Assembly: GCF_027942865.1 (NCBI RefSeq)
Contig: NC_134507.1
Location: 36,819,711-36,883,710 of the forward strand
Length of the DNA: 64,000 nt
Source: Odontesthes bonariensis
Lineage: Eukaryota > Chordata > Actinopteri > Atheriniformes > Atherinopsidae
Direction of reading: 5' to 3'
Part shown: positions 44,212 to 57,048 of the stretch, one piece after another
Layout: every line of letters starts with the position of its first letter
Numbering within the stretch: position 1 is the stretch's first letter
Made by a program: the position numbers and the translations under genes
Notes under the pieces: generated by a model
Told to the model about the DNA's origin: nothing
Databases searched by the model: none
The model's input: the letters and a program-made list of their open reading frames with translations, nothing else

Positions 44212-44579
44212 CACAGTCCCCGTGACAAATATGTGTTACATAGGTGCTGGAACCATACGTTGCCCCTATTTTACCAGAGAGTTGGCTTGAGAGGCTGATG
44301 TTGAGCCTGCACGTCGACTTCCCTGATGTGATTGTTCTCTGCAGCTGAAAATGGGACTCTCAGATAACTTAGTGTGTGTCTGTCAAGCTCCTCTGTTCTC
44401 TGTGTGTAGTTTGGTGTTCATGGTCATACAGAGAAACCAGGGAAGCTCAATCCCACGACGTGCTCATAAACTGCGTCTTTTCTAAAGATTATAGTTCCAT
44501 TTTAGAAGTCAGAATACAACGGCTCCCTGAAACTACCACCAAGTACCGCTGGTTTTGTTATTTCACAAGAGTTGGGAAG

Positions 44580-44766
44580 AGTGCACCGTTCCCGGCAGCA
44601 CTGCAGTACCGGGTCGATGCGTGGAGTGAACGGAGCAAGCCCCTTTTTCAACCCCTGTGCCTAAAAATCCATTTAATATGTAGTCCTCATATAGAGGACG
44701 TATCAGATATTAAACTGATAAGAACAGATACTACACTTGATCTTAGCCAAAAGGCCGAGAAGCGAT
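44580..44766 (-). ncRNA. RNU2: U2 snRNA, right array copy 12
   Basis: GTGCTGCCGGG for GTGCCGCCGGG in stem-loop IV, shared only with the copy at 63225. Confidence 0.96.
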
Positions 44767-45063
44767 AACCCTCCACTGTTTCACGTCCGAGAGCCCTTCC
44801 TGGCACAATGCGCACTTGTGGCGGTGCTCTTTTTTTGCCTACAAAGCGTCACTTTGCACCTCCGCCCACCCGCTGCAGTGAGCACTCTTCAGCCGTTTCA
44901 GATGGTACAACTTTGCACTCCCGCCCGCTCCACTGAGCACCATTCAAACAACAACAATTTAGCGCTCCAGCTTTGAACATGGGCACGGTCTCAAGAAATA
45001 AGGTGACTCTACTCCGAGAAGTCACTTGGCACAGCAAGAAGATTTCCTTTGCACAGACAGAAT

Positions 45064-45183
45064 GGGCTTCACCCGCAAAGGTAAAGCCTTCCAAAAATAG
45101 AAACAACTCATTAATGCTGCTCTCCACGGAAGTCTTTAGTAAAAGGCGAAAGACTTGTACGTTATGAAGAGAAACCAGAGTAC
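45064..45183 (-). ncRNA. RNU5: U5 snRNA, right array copy 13
   Basis: Standard sequence. Confidence 0.94.
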
Positions 45184-45487
45184 GAGTATTTGACACTGCG
45201 GGAGCAGTGCATCAGGCTAGTTGGCATAGCCACCTTCCCCACGGTGAGCTTTGCTTGGTTGAGACGCTGGCTCCTCGGCCGACCAGGTAGGAACAATCGG
45301 GCCCTATTCAATGGCTGCTTTGTCTTTTACTCTGTGCAAAAGACTAGGGGTCTTGAGGCTTTGTTCTGACCGCTCATTGGGTGTAGAGGTTTTTTTCAAG
45401 CAATTCTCCCAGTCGGCCCAATCCCAGAGCCATCTCAAAGTGGAGTTCACTTTCACTCTCTTTTCGCAGACTAAAAGCCAGAGTTTT

Positions 45488-45566
45488 ATCTCAGAAGCTA
45501 AGCAGAGTCGGGCCTGGTTAGTACTTGGATGGGGAGACCGCCTGGGAATACCAGGTGCTGTAAGCC
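45488..45566 (+). pseudogene. Truncated inverted 5S, right unit 14
   Basis: Same fragment. Confidence 0.87.
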
Positions 45567-45787
45567 TTTTGGCTTCTCCAGGCGCATGCAGTTTGACTGC
45601 GTCAAATGCAAAGGCAGTCCCTGTTTGACTTTTTGGAACTGCTCCTTTGTCAGGACAAAGTTAAATGTATGAGGATCAAAGGCAACCATGACCTGGGACA
45701 CCTTAGCAGATCCAGGATCAGCAAGATGGATCACAGGGTGATCAACAGATGTTTCAACAAAAGACATGCAGAGAGAAGAGAGAAAAA

Positions 45788-45906
45788 TGCTTACAGCACC
45801 TGGTATTCCCAAGTGGTCTCCCATCCAAGTACTAACCAGGCCCGACCCTGCTTGGCTTCCGAGTTCGGACGAGATCGGGCGTGTTCAGGGCGGTGTGGCC
45901 GTAAGC
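45788..45906 (-). rRNA. RN5S: 5S rRNA, right array copy 14
   Basis: GACCACTTGGG form. Confidence 0.88.
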
Positions 45907-46274
45907 CACAGTCCCTGTGACAAATATGTGTTACATAGGTGCTGGAACCATACGTTGCCCCTATTTTACCAGAGAGTTGGCTTGAGAGGCTGATGTTGAG
46001 CCTGCACGTCGACTTCCCTGATGTGATTGTTCTCTGCAGCTGAAAATGGGACTCTCAGATAACTTAGTGTGTGTCTGTCAAGCTCCTCTGTTCTCTGTGT
46101 GTAGTTTGGTGTTCATGGTCATACAGAGAAACCAGGGAAGCTCAATCCCACGACGTGCTCATAAACTGCGTCTTTTCTAAAGATTATAGTTCCATTTTAG
46201 AAGTCAGAATACAACGGCTCCCTGAAACTACCACCAAGTACCGCTGGTTTTGTTATTTCACAAGAGTTGGGAAG

Positions 46275-46461
46275 AGTGCACCGTTCCCGGCGGCACTGCA
46301 GTACCGGGTCGATGCGTGGAGTGAACGGAGCAAGCCCCTTTTTCAACCCCTGTGCCTAAAAATCCATTTAATATGTAGTCCTCATATAGAGGACGTATCA
46401 GATATTAAACTGATAAGAACAGATACTACACTTGATCTTAGCCAAAAGGCCGAGAAGCGAT
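46275..46461 (-). ncRNA. RNU2: U2 snRNA, right array copy 13
   Basis: Array consensus. Confidence 0.97.
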
Positions 46462-46758
46462 AACCCTCCACTGTTTCACGTCCGAGAGCCCTTCCTGGCA
46501 CAATGCGCACTTGTGGCGGTGCTCTTTTTTTGCCTACAAAGCGTCACTTTGCACCTCCGCCCACCCGCTGCAGTGAGCACTCTTCAGCCGTTTCAGATGG
46601 TACAACTTTGCACTCCCGCCCGCTCCACTGAGCACCATTCAAACAACAACAATTTAGCGCTCCAGCTTTGAACATGGGCACGGTCTCAAGAAATAAGGTG
46701 ACTCTACTCCGAGAAGTCACTTGGCACAGCAAGAAGATTTCCTTTGCACAGACAGAAT

Positions 46759-46878
46759 GGGCTTCACCCGCAAAGGTAAAGCCTTCCAAAAATAGAAACA
46801 ACTCATTAATGCTGCTCTCCACGGAAGTCTTTAGTAAAAGGCAAAAGACTTGTACGTTATGAAGAGAAACCAGAGTAC
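46759..46878 (-). ncRNA. RNU5: U5 snRNA, right copy 14, loop I edge variant
   Basis: GTCTTTTGCC form; first of four consecutive variant copies. Confidence 0.93.
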
Positions 46879-47182
46879 GAGTATTTGACACTGCGGGAGC
46901 AGTGCATCAGGCTAGTTGGCATAGCCACCTTCCCCACGGTGAGCTTTGCTTGGTTGAGACGCTGGCTCCTCGGCCGACCAGGTAGGAACAATCGGGCCCT
47001 ATTCAATGGCTGCTTTGTCTTTTACTCTGTGCAAAAGACTAGGGGTCTTGAGGCTTTGTTCTGACCGCTCATTGGGTGTAGAGGTTTTTTTCAAGCAATT
47101 CTCCCAGTCGGCCCAATCCCAGAGCCATCTCAAAGTGGAGTTCACTTTCACTCTCTTTTCGCAGACTAAAAGCCAGAGTTTT

Positions 47183-47261
47183 ATCTCAGAAGCTAAGCAG
47201 AGTCGGGCCTGGTTAGTACTTGGATGGGGAGACCGCCTGGGAATACCAGGTGCTGTAAGCC
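47183..47261 (+). pseudogene. Truncated inverted 5S, right unit 15
   Basis: Same fragment. Confidence 0.87.
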
Positions 47262-47482
47262 TTTTGGCTTCTCCAGGCGCATGCAGTTTGACTGCGTCAA
47301 ATGCAAAGGCAGTCCCTGTTTGACTTTTTGGAACTGCTCCTTTGTCAGGACAAAGTTAAATGTATGAGGATCAAAGGCAACCATGACCTGGGACACCTTA
47401 GCAGATCCAGGATCAGCAAGATGGATCACAGGGTGATCAACAGATGTTTCAACAAAAGACATGCAGAGAGAAGAGAGAAAAA

Positions 47483-47601
47483 TGCTTACAGCACCTGGTA
47501 TTCCCAAGTGGTCTCCCATCCAAGTACTAACCAGGCCCGACCCTGCTTGGCTTCCGAGTTCGGACGAGATCGGGCGTGTTCAGGGCGGTGTGGCCGTAAG
47601 C
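47483..47601 (-). rRNA. RN5S: 5S rRNA, right array copy 15
   Basis: GACCACTTGGG form; private change in the upstream AT-rich element (ACATATATTTG). Confidence 0.88.
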
Positions 47602-47969
47602 CACAGTCCCTGTGACAAATATATGTTACATAGGTGCTGGAACCATACGTTGCCCCTATTTTACCAGAGAGTTGGCTTGAGAGGCTGATGTTGAGCCTGC
47701 ACGTCGACTTCCCTGATGTGATTGTTCTCTGCAGCTGAAAATGGGACTCTCAGATAACTTAGTGTGTGTCTGTCAAGCTCCTCTGTTCTCTGTGTGTAGT
47801 TTGGTGTTCATGGTCATACAGAGAAACCAGGGAAGCTCAATCCCACGACGTGCTCATAAACTGCGTCTTTTCTAAAGATTATAGTTCCATTTTAGAAGTC
47901 AGAATACAATGGCTCCCTGAAACTACCACCAAGTACCGCTGGTTTTGTTATTTCACAAGAGTTGGGAAG

Positions 47970-48156
47970 AGTGCACCGTTCCCGGCGGCACTGCAGTACC
48001 GGGTCGATGCGTGGAGTGAACGGAGCAAGCCCCTTTTTCAACCCCTGTGCCTAAAAATCCATTTAATATGTAGTCCTCATATAGAGGACGTATCAGATAT
48101 TAAACTGATAAGAACAGATACTACACTTGATCTTAGCCAAAAGGCCGAGAAGCGAT
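47970..48156 (-). ncRNA. RNU2: U2 snRNA, right array copy 14
   Basis: Array consensus. Confidence 0.97.
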
Positions 48157-48453
48157 AACCCTCCACTGTTTCACGTCCGAGAGCCCTTCCTGGCACAATG
48201 CGCACTTGTGGCGGTGCTCTTTTTTTGCCTACAAAGCGTCACTTTGCACCTCCGCCCACCCGCTGCAGTGAGCACTCTTCAGCCGTTTCAGATGGTACAA
48301 CTTTGCACTCCCGCCCGCTCCACTGAGCACCATTCAAACAACAACAATTTAGCGCTCCAGCTTTGAACATGGGCACGGTCTCAAGAAATAAGGTGACTCT
48401 ACTCCGAGAAGTCACTTGGCACAGCAAGAAGATTTCCTTTGCACAGACAGAAT

Positions 48454-48573
48454 GGGCTTCACCCGCAAAGGTAAAGCCTTCCAAAAATAGAAACAACTCA
48501 TTAATGCTGCTCTCCACGGAAGTCTTTAGTAAAAGGCAAAAGACTTGTACGTTATGAAGAGAAACCAGAGTAC
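48454..48573 (-). ncRNA. RNU5: U5 snRNA, right copy 15, loop I edge variant
   Basis: GTCTTTTGCC form. Confidence 0.93.
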
Positions 48574-48877
48574 GAGTATTTGACACTGCGGGAGCAGTGC
48601 ATCAGGCTAGTTGGCATAGCCACCTTCCCCACGGTGAGCTTTGCTTGGTTGAGACGCTGGCTCCTCGGCCGACCAGGTAGGAACAATCGGGCCCTATTCA
48701 ATGGCTGCTTTGTCTTTTACTCTGTGCAAAAGACTAGGGGTCTTGAGGCTTTGTTCTGACCGCTCATTGGGTGTAGAGGTTTTTTTCAAGCAATTCTCCC
48801 AGTCGGCCCAATCCCAGAGCCATCTCAAAGTGGAGTTCACTTTCACTCTCTTTTCGCAGACTAAAAGCCAGAGTTTT

Positions 48878-48956
48878 ATCTCAGAAGCTAAGCAGAGTCG
48901 GGCCTGGTTAGTACTTGGATGGGGAGACCGCCTGGGAATACCAGGTGCTGTAAGCC
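48878..48956 (+). pseudogene. Truncated inverted 5S, right unit 16
   Basis: Same fragment. Confidence 0.87.
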
Positions 48957-49177
48957 TTTTGGCTTCTCCAGGCGCATGCAGTTTGACTGCGTCAAATGCA
49001 AAGGCAGTCCCTGTTTGACTTTTTGGAACTGCTCCTTTGTCAGGACAAAGTTAAATGTATGAGGATCAAAGGCAACCATGACCTGGGACACCTTAGCAGA
49101 TCCAGGATCAGCAAGATGGATCACAGGGTGATCAACAGATGTTTCAACAAAAGACATGCAGAGAGAAGAGAGAAAAA

Positions 49178-49296
49178 TGCTTACAGCACCTGGTATTCCC
49201 AAGTGGTCTCCCATCCAAGTACTAACCAGGCCCGACCCTGCTTGGCTTCCGAGTTCGGACGAGATCGGGCGTGTTCAGGGCGGTGTGGCCGTAAGC
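49178..49296 (-). rRNA. RN5S: 5S rRNA, right array copy 16
   Basis: GACCACTTGGG form. Confidence 0.88.
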
Positions 49297-49664
49297 CACA
49301 GTCCCTGTGACAAATATGTGTTACATAGGTGCTGGAACCATACGTTGCCCCTATTTTACCAGAGAGTTGGCTTGAGAGGCTGATGTTGAGCCTGCACGTC
49401 GACTTCCCTGATGTGATTGTTCTCTGCAGCTGAAAATGGGACTCTCAGATAACTTAGTGTGTGTCTGTCAAGCTCCTCTGTTCTCTGTGTGTAGTTTGGT
49501 GTTCATGGTCATACAGAGAAACCAGGGAAGCTCAATCCCACGACGTGCTCATAAACTGCGTCTTTTCTAAAGATTATAGTTCCATTTTAGAAGTCAGAAT
49601 ACAATGGCTCCCTGAAACTACCACCAAGTACCGCTGGTTTTGTTATTTCACAAGAGTTGGGAAG

Positions 49665-49851
49665 AGTGCACCGTTCCCGGCGGCACTGCAGTACCGGGTC
49701 GATGCGTGGAGTGAACGGAGCAAGCCCCTTTTTCAACCCCTGTGCCTAAAAATCCATTTAATATGTAGTCCTCATATAGAGGACGTATCAGATATTAAAC
49801 TGATAAGAACAGATACTACACTTGATCTTAGCCAAAAGGCCGAGAAGCGAT
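49665..49851 (-). ncRNA. RNU2: U2 snRNA, right array copy 15
   Basis: Array consensus. Confidence 0.97.
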
Positions 49852-50148
49852 AACCCTCCACTGTTTCACGTCCGAGAGCCCTTCCTGGCACAATGCGCAC
49901 TTGTGGCGGTGCTCTTTTTTTGCCTACAAAGCGTCACTTTGCACCTCCGCCCACCCGCTGCAGTGAGCACTCTTCAGCCGTTTCAGATGGTACAACTTTG
50001 CACTCCCGCCCGCTCCACTGAGCACCATTCAAACAACAACAATTTAGCGCTCCAGCTTTGAACATGGGCACGGTCTCAAGAAATAAGGTGACTCTACTCC
50101 GAGAAGTCACTTGGCACAGCAAGAAGATTTCCTTTGCACAGACAGAAT

Positions 50149-50268
50149 GGGCTTCACCCGCAAAGGTAAAGCCTTCCAAAAATAGAAACAACTCATTAAT
50201 GCTGCTCTCCACGGAAGTCTTTAGTAAAAGGCAAAAGACTTGTACGTTATGAAGAGAAACCAGAGTAC
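50149..50268 (-). ncRNA. RNU5: U5 snRNA, right copy 16, loop I edge variant
   Basis: GTCTTTTGCC form. Confidence 0.93.
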
Positions 50269-50572
50269 GAGTATTTGACACTGCGGGAGCAGTGCATCAG
50301 GCTAGTTGGCATAGCCACCTTCCCCACGGTGAGCTTTGCTTGGTTGAGACGCTGGCTCCTCGGCCGACCAGGTAGGAACAATCGGGCCCTATTCAATGGC
50401 TGCTTTGTCTTTTACTCTGTGCAAAAGACTAGGGGTCTTGAGGCTTTGTTCTGACCGCTCATTGGGTGTAGAGGTTTTTTTCAAGCAATTCTCCCAGTCG
50501 GCCCAATCCCAGAGCCATCTCAAAGTGGAGTTCACTTTCACTCTCTTTTCGCAGACTAAAAGCCAGAGTTTT

Positions 50573-50651
50573 ATCTCAGAAGCTAAGCAGAGTCGGGCCT
50601 GGTTAGTACTTGGATGGGGAGACCGCCTGGGAATACCAGGTGCTGTAAGCC
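50573..50651 (+). pseudogene. Truncated inverted 5S, right unit 17
   Basis: Same fragment. Confidence 0.87.
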
Positions 50652-50872
50652 TTTTGGCTTCTCCAGGCGCATGCAGTTTGACTGCGTCAAATGCAAAGGC
50701 AGTCCCTGTTTGACTTTTTGGAACTGCTCCTTTGTCAGGACAAAGTTAAATGTATGAGGATCAAAGGCAACCATGACCTGGGACACCTTAGCAGATCCAG
50801 GATCAGCAAGATGGATCACAGGGTGATCAACAGATGTTTCAACAAAAGACATGCAGAGAGAAGAGAGAAAAA

Positions 50873-50991
50873 TGCTTACAGCACCTGGTATTCCCAAGTG
50901 GTCTCCCATCCAAGTACTAACCAGGCCCGACCCTGCTTGGCTTCCGAGTTCGGACGAGATCGGGCGTGTTCAGGGCGGTGTGGCCGTAAGC
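50873..50991 (-). rRNA. RN5S: 5S rRNA, right array copy 17
   Basis: GACCACTTGGG form. Confidence 0.88.
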
Positions 50992-51359
50992 CACAGTCCC
51001 TGTGACAAATATGTGTTACATAGGTGCTGGAACCATACGTTGCCCCTATTTTACCAGAGAGTTGGCTTGAGAGGCTGATGTTGAGCCTGCACGTCGACTT
51101 CCCTGATGTGATTGTTCTCTGCAGCTGAAAATGGGACTCTCAGATAACTTAGTGTGTGTCTGTCAAGCTCCTCTGTTCTCTGTGTGTAGTTTGGTGTTCA
51201 TGGTCATACAGAGAAACCAGGGAAGCTCAATCCCACGACGTGCTCATAAACTGCGTCTTTTCTAAAGATTATAGTTCCATTTTAGAAGTCAGAATACAAT
51301 GGCTCCCTGAAACTACCACCAAGTACCGCTGGTTTTGTTATTTCACAAGAGTTGGGAAG

Positions 51360-51546
51360 AGTGCACCGTTCCCGGCGGCACTGCAGTACCGGGTCGATGC
51401 GTGGAGTGAACGGAGCAAGCCCCTTTTTCAACCCCTGTGCCTAAAAATCCATTTAATATGTAGTCCTCATATAGAGGACGTATCAGATATTAAACTGATA
51501 AGAACAGATACTACACTTGATCTTAGCCAAAAGGCCGAGAAGCGAT
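51360..51546 (-). ncRNA. RNU2: U2 snRNA, right array copy 16
   Basis: Array consensus. Confidence 0.97.
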
Positions 51547-51843
51547 AACCCTCCACTGTTTCACGTCCGAGAGCCCTTCCTGGCACAATGCGCACTTGTG
51601 GCGGTGCTCTTTTTTTGCCTACAAAGCGTCACTTTGCACCTCCGCCCACCCGCTGCAGTGAGCACTCTTCAGCCGTTTCAGATGGTACAACTTTGCACTC
51701 CCGCCCGCTCCACTGAGCACCATTCAAACAACAACAATTTAGCGCTCCAGCTTTGAACATGGGCACGGTCTCAAGAAATAAGGTGACTCTACTCCGAGAA
51801 GTCACTTGGCACAGCAAGAAGATTTCCTTTGCACAGACAGAAT

Positions 51844-51963
51844 GGGCTTCACCCGCAAAGGTAAAGCCTTCCAAAAATAGAAACAACTCATTAATGCTGC
51901 TCTCCACGGAAGTCTTTAGTAAAAGGCAAAAGACTTGTACGTTATGAAGAGAAACCAGAGTAC
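51844..51963 (-). ncRNA. RNU5: U5 snRNA, right copy 17, loop I edge variant
   Basis: GTCTTTTGCC form; last of four consecutive. Confidence 0.93.
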
Positions 51964-52267
51964 GAGTATTTGACACTGCGGGAGCAGTGCATCAGGCTAG
52001 TTGGCATAGCCACCTTCCCCACGGTGAGCTTTGCTTGGTTGAGACGCTGGCTCCTCGGCCGACCAGGTAGGAACAATCGGGCCCTATTCAATGGCTGCTT
52101 TGTCTTTTACTCTGTGCAAAAGACTAGGGGTCTTGAGGCTTTGTTCTGACCGCTCATTGGGTGTAGAGGTTTTTTTCAAGCAATTCTCCCAGTCGGCCCA
52201 ATCCCAGAGCCATCTCAAAGTGGAGTTCACTTTCACTCTCTTTTCGCAGACTAAAAGCCAGAGTTTT

Positions 52268-52346
52268 ATCTCAGAAGCTAAGCAGAGTCGGGCCTGGTTA
52301 GTACTTGGATGGGGAGACCGCCTGGGAATACCAGGTGCTGTAAGCC
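52268..52346 (+). pseudogene. Truncated inverted 5S, right unit 18
   Basis: Same fragment. Confidence 0.87.
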
Positions 52347-52567
52347 TTTTGGCTTCTCCAGGCGCATGCAGTTTGACTGCGTCAAATGCAAAGGCAGTCC
52401 CTGTTTGACTTTTTGGAACTGCTCCTTTGTCAGGACAAAGTTAAATGTATGAGGATCAAAGGCAACCATGACCTGGGACACCTTAGCAGATCCAGGATCA
52501 GCAAGATGGATCACAGGGTGATCAACAGATGTTTCAACAAAAGACATGCAGAGAGAAGAGAGAAAAA

Positions 52568-52686
52568 TGCTTACAGCACCTGGTATTCCCAAGTGGTCTC
52601 CCATCCAAGTACTAACCAGGCCCGACCCTGCTTGGCTTCCGAGTTCGGACGAGATCGGGCGTGTTCAGGGCGGTGTGGCCGTAAGC
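52568..52686 (-). rRNA. RN5S: 5S rRNA, right array copy 18
   Basis: GACCACTTGGG form. Confidence 0.88.
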
Positions 52687-53054
52687 CACAGTCCCTGTGA
52701 CAAATATGTGTTACATAGGTGCTGGAACCATACGTTGCCCCTATTTTACCAGAGAGTTGGCTTGAGAGGCTGATGTTGAGCCTGCACGTCGACTTCCCTG
52801 ATGTGATTGTTCTCTGCAGCTGAAAATGGGACTCTCAGATAACTTAGTGTGTGTCTGTCAAGCTCCTCTGTTCTCTGTGTGTAGTTTGGTGTTCATGGTC
52901 ATACAGAGAAACCAGGGAAGCTCAATCCCACGACGTGCTCATAAACTGCGTCTTTTCTAAAGATTATAGTTCCATTTTAGAAGTCAGAATACAACGGCTC
53001 CCTGAAACTACCACCAAGTACCGCTGGTTTTGTTATTTCACAAGAGTTGGGAAG

Positions 53055-53241
53055 AGTGCACCGTTCCCGGCGGCACTGCAGTACCGGGTCGATGCGTGGA
53101 GTGAACGGAGCAAGCCCCTTTTTCAACCCCTGTGCCTAAAAATCCATTTAATATGTAGTCCTCATATAGAGGACGTATCAGATATTAAACTGATAAGAAC
53201 AGATACTACACTTGATCTTAGCCAAAAGGCCGAGAAGCGAT
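53055..53241 (-). ncRNA. RNU2: U2 snRNA, right array copy 17
   Basis: Array consensus. Confidence 0.97.
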
Positions 53242-53538
53242 AACCCTCCACTGTTTCACGTCCGAGAGCCCTTCCTGGCACAATGCGCACTTGTGGCGGT
53301 GCTCTTTTTTTGCCTACAAAGCGTCACTTTGCACCTCCGCCCACCCGCTGCAGTGAGCACTCTTCAGCCGTTTCAGATGGTACAACTTTGCACTCCCGCC
53401 CGCTCCACTGAGCACCATTCAAACAACAACAATTTAGCGCTCCAGCTTTGAACATGGGCACGGTCTCAAGAAATAAGGTGACTCTACTCCGAGAAGTCAC
53501 TTGGCACAGCAAGAAGATTTCCTTTGCACAGACAGAAT

Positions 53539-53658
53539 GGGCTTCACCCGCAAAGGTAAAGCCTTCCAAAAATAGAAACAACTCATTAATGCTGCTCTCC
53601 ACGGAAGTCTTTAGTAAAAGGCGAAAGACTTGTACGTTATGAAGAGAAACCAGAGTAC
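53539..53658 (-). ncRNA. RNU5: U5 snRNA, right array copy 18
   Basis: Standard sequence. Confidence 0.94.
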
Positions 53659-53962
53659 GAGTATTTGACACTGCGGGAGCAGTGCATCAGGCTAGTTGGC
53701 ATAGCCACCTTCCCCACGGTGAGCTTTGCTTGGTTGAGACGCTGGCTCCTCGGCCGACCAGGTAGGAACAATCGGGCCCTATTCAATGGCTGCTTTGTCT
53801 TTTACTCTGTGCAAAAGACTAGGGGTCTTGAGGCTTTGTTCTGACCGCTCATTGGGTGTAGAGGTTTTTTTCAAGCAATTCTCCCAGTCGGCCCAATCCC
53901 AGAGCCATCTCAAAGTGGAGTTCACTTTCACTCTCTTTTCGCAGACTAAAAGCCAGAGTTTT

Positions 53963-54041
53963 ATCTCAGAAGCTAAGCAGAGTCGGGCCTGGTTAGTACT
54001 TGGATGGGGAGACCGCCTGGGAATACCAGGTGCTGTAAGCC
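53963..54041 (+). pseudogene. Truncated inverted 5S, right unit 19
   Basis: Same fragment. Confidence 0.87.
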
Positions 54042-54262
54042 TTTTGGCTTCTCCAGGCGCATGCAGTTTGACTGCGTCAAATGCAAAGGCAGTCCCTGTT
54101 TGACTTTTTGGAACTGCTCCTTTGTCAGGACAAAGTTAAATGTATGAGGATCAAAGGCAACCATGACCTGGGACACCTTAGCAGATCCAGGATCAGCAAG
54201 ATGGATCACAGGGTGATCAACAGATGTTTCAACAAAAGACATGCAGAGAGAAGAGAGAAAAA

Positions 54263-54381
54263 TGCTTACAGCACCTGGTATTCCCAAGTGGTCTCCCATC
54301 CAAGTACTAACCAGGCCCGACCCTGCTTGGCTTCCGAGTTCGGACGAGATCGGGCGTGTTCAGGGCGGTGTGGCCGTAAGC
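54263..54381 (-). rRNA. RN5S: 5S rRNA, right array copy 19
   Basis: GACCACTTGGG form. Confidence 0.88.
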
Positions 54382-54749
54382 CACAGTCCCTGTGACAAAT
54401 ATGTGTTACATAGGTGCTGGAACCATACGTTGCCCCTATTTTACCAGAGAGTTGGCTTGAGAGGCTGATGTTGAGCCTGCACGTCGACTTCCCTGATGTG
54501 ATTGTTCTCTGCAGCTGAAAATGGGACTCTCAGATAACTTAGTGTGTGTCTGTCAAGCTCCTCTGTTCTCTGTGTGTAGTTTGGTGTTCATGGTCATACA
54601 GAGAAACCAGGGAAGCTCAATCCCACGACGTGCTCATAAACTGCGTCTTTTCTAAAGATTATAGTTCCATTTTAGAAGTCAGAATACAACGGCTCCCTGA
54701 AACTACCACCAAGTACCGCTGGTTTTGTTATTTCACAAGAGTTGGGAAG

Positions 54750-54936
54750 AGTGCACCGTTCCCGGCGGCACTGCAGTACCGGGTCGATGCGTGGAGTGAA
54801 CGGAGCAAGCCCCTTTTTCAACCCCTGTGCCTAAAAATCCATTTAATATGTAGTCCTCATATAGAGGACGTATCAGATAGTAAACTGATAAGAACAGATA
54901 CTACACTTGATCTTAGCCAAAAGGCCGAGAAGCGAT
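54750..54936 (-). ncRNA. RNU2: U2 snRNA, right copy 18, loop IIa variant
   Basis: TTTACTATC loop IIa. Confidence 0.96.
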
Positions 54937-55233
54937 AACCCTCCACTGTTTCACGTCCGAGAGCCCTTCCTGGCACAATGCGCACTTGTGGCGGTGCTCT
55001 TTTTTTGCCTACAAAGCGTCACTTTGCACCTCCGCCCACCCGCTGCAGTGAGCACTCTTCAGCCGTTTCAGATGGTACAACTTTGCACTCCCGCCCGCTC
55101 CACTGAGCACCATTCAAACAACAACAATTTAGCGCTCCAGCTTTGAACATGGGCACGGTCTCAAGAAATAAGGTGACTCTACTCCGAGAAGTCACTTGGC
55201 ACAGCAAGAAGATTTCCTTTGCACAGACAGAAT

Positions 55234-55353
55234 GGGCTTCACCCGCAAAGGTAAAGCCTTCCAAAAATAGAAACAACTCATTAATGCTGCTCTCCACGGA
55301 AGTCTTTAGTAAAAGGCGAAAGACTTGTACGTTATGAAGAGAAACCAGAGTAC
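55234..55353 (-). ncRNA. RNU5: U5 snRNA, right array copy 19
   Basis: Standard sequence. Confidence 0.94.
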
Positions 55354-55657
55354 GAGTATTTGACACTGCGGGAGCAGTGCATCAGGCTAGTTGGCATAGC
55401 CACCTTCCCCACGGTGAGCTTTGCTTGGTTGAGACGCTGGCTCCTCGGCCGACCAGGTAGGAACAATCGGGCCCTATTCAATGGCTGCTTTGTCTTTTAC
55501 TCTGTGCAAAAGACTAGGGGTCTTGAGGCTTTGTTCTGACCGCTCATTGGGTGTAGAGGTTTTTTTCAAGCAATTCTCCCAGTCGGCCCAATCCCAGAGC
55601 CATCTCAAAGTGGAGTTCACTTTCACTCTCTTTTCGCAGACTAAAAGCCAGAGTTTT

Positions 55658-55736
55658 ATCTCAGAAGCTAAGCAGAGTCGGGCCTGGTTAGTACTTGGAT
55701 GGGGAGACCGCCTGGGAATACCAGGTGCTGTAAGCC
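55658..55736 (+). pseudogene. Truncated inverted 5S, right unit 20
   Basis: Same fragment. Confidence 0.87.
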
Positions 55737-55957
55737 TTTTGGCTTCTCCAGGCGCATGCAGTTTGACTGCGTCAAATGCAAAGGCAGTCCCTGTTTGACT
55801 TTTTGGAACTGCTCCTTTGTCAGGACAAAGTTAAATGTATGAGGATCAAAGGCAACCATGACCTGGGACACCTTAGCAGATCCAGGATCAGCAAGATGGA
55901 TCACAGGGTGATCAACAGATGTTTCAACAAAAGACATGCAGAGAGAAGAGAGAAAAA

Positions 55958-56076
55958 TGCTTACAGCACCTGGTATTCCCAAGTGGTCTCCCATCCAAGT
56001 ACTAACCAGGCCCGACCCTGCTTGGCTTCCGAGTTCGGACGAGATCGGGCGTGTTCAGGGCGGTGTGGCCATAAGC
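55958..56076 (-). rRNA. RN5S: 5S rRNA, right array copy 20
   Basis: GACCACTTGGG form with a private GCTTATGGCC at the 5' end. Confidence 0.87.
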
Positions 56077-56444
56077 CACAGTCCCTGTGACAAATATGTG
56101 TTACATAGGTGCTGGAACCATACGTTGCCCCTATTTCACCAGAGAGTTGGCTTGAGAGGCTGATGTTGAGCCTGCACGTCGACTTCCCTGATGTGATTGT
56201 TCTCTGCAGCTGAAAATGGGACTCTCAGATAACTTAGTGTGTGTCTGTCAAGCTCCTCTGTTCTCTGTGTGTAGTTTGGTGTTCATGGTCATACAGAGAA
56301 ACCAGGGAAGCTCAATCCCACGACGTGCTCATAAACTGCGTCTTTTCTAAAGATTATAGTTCCATTTTAGAAGTCAGAATACAACGGCTCCCTGAAACTA
56401 CCACCAAGTACCGCTGGTTTTGTTATTTCACAAGAGTTGGGAAG

Positions 56445-56631
56445 AGTGCACCGTTCCCGGCGGCACTGCAGTACCGGGTCGATGCGTGGAGTGAACGGAG
56501 CAAGCCCCTTTTTCAACCCCTGTGCCTAAAAATCCATTTAATATGTAGTCCTCATATAGAGGACGTATCAGATATTAAACTGATAAGAACAGATACTACA
56601 CTTGATCTTAGCCAAAAGGCCGAGAAGCGAT
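56445..56631 (-). ncRNA. RNU2: U2 snRNA, right array copy 19
   Basis: Array consensus. Confidence 0.97.
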
Positions 56632-56928
56632 AACCCTCCACTGTTTCACGTCCGAGAGCCCTTCCTGGCACAATGCGCACTTGTGGCGGTGCTCTTTTTT
56701 TGCCTACAAAGCGTCACTTTGCACCTCCGCCCACCCGCTGCAGTGAGCACTCTTCAGCCGTTTCAGATGGTACAACTTTGCACTCCCGCCCGCTCCACTG
56801 AGCACCATTCAAACAACAACAATTTAGCGCTCCAGCTTTGAACATGGGCACGGTCTCAAGAAATAAGGTGACTCTACTCCGAGAAGTCACTTGGCACAGC
56901 AAGAAGATTTCCTTTGCACAGACAGAAT

Positions 56929-57048
56929 GGGCTTCACCCGCAAAGGTAAAGCCTTCCAAAAATAGAAACAACTCATTAATGCTGCTCTCCACGGAAGTCT
57001 TTAGTAAAAGGCGAAAGACTTGTACGTTATGAAGAGAAACCAGAGTAC
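56929..57048 (-). ncRNA. RNU5: U5 snRNA, right array copy 20
   Basis: Standard sequence. Confidence 0.94.
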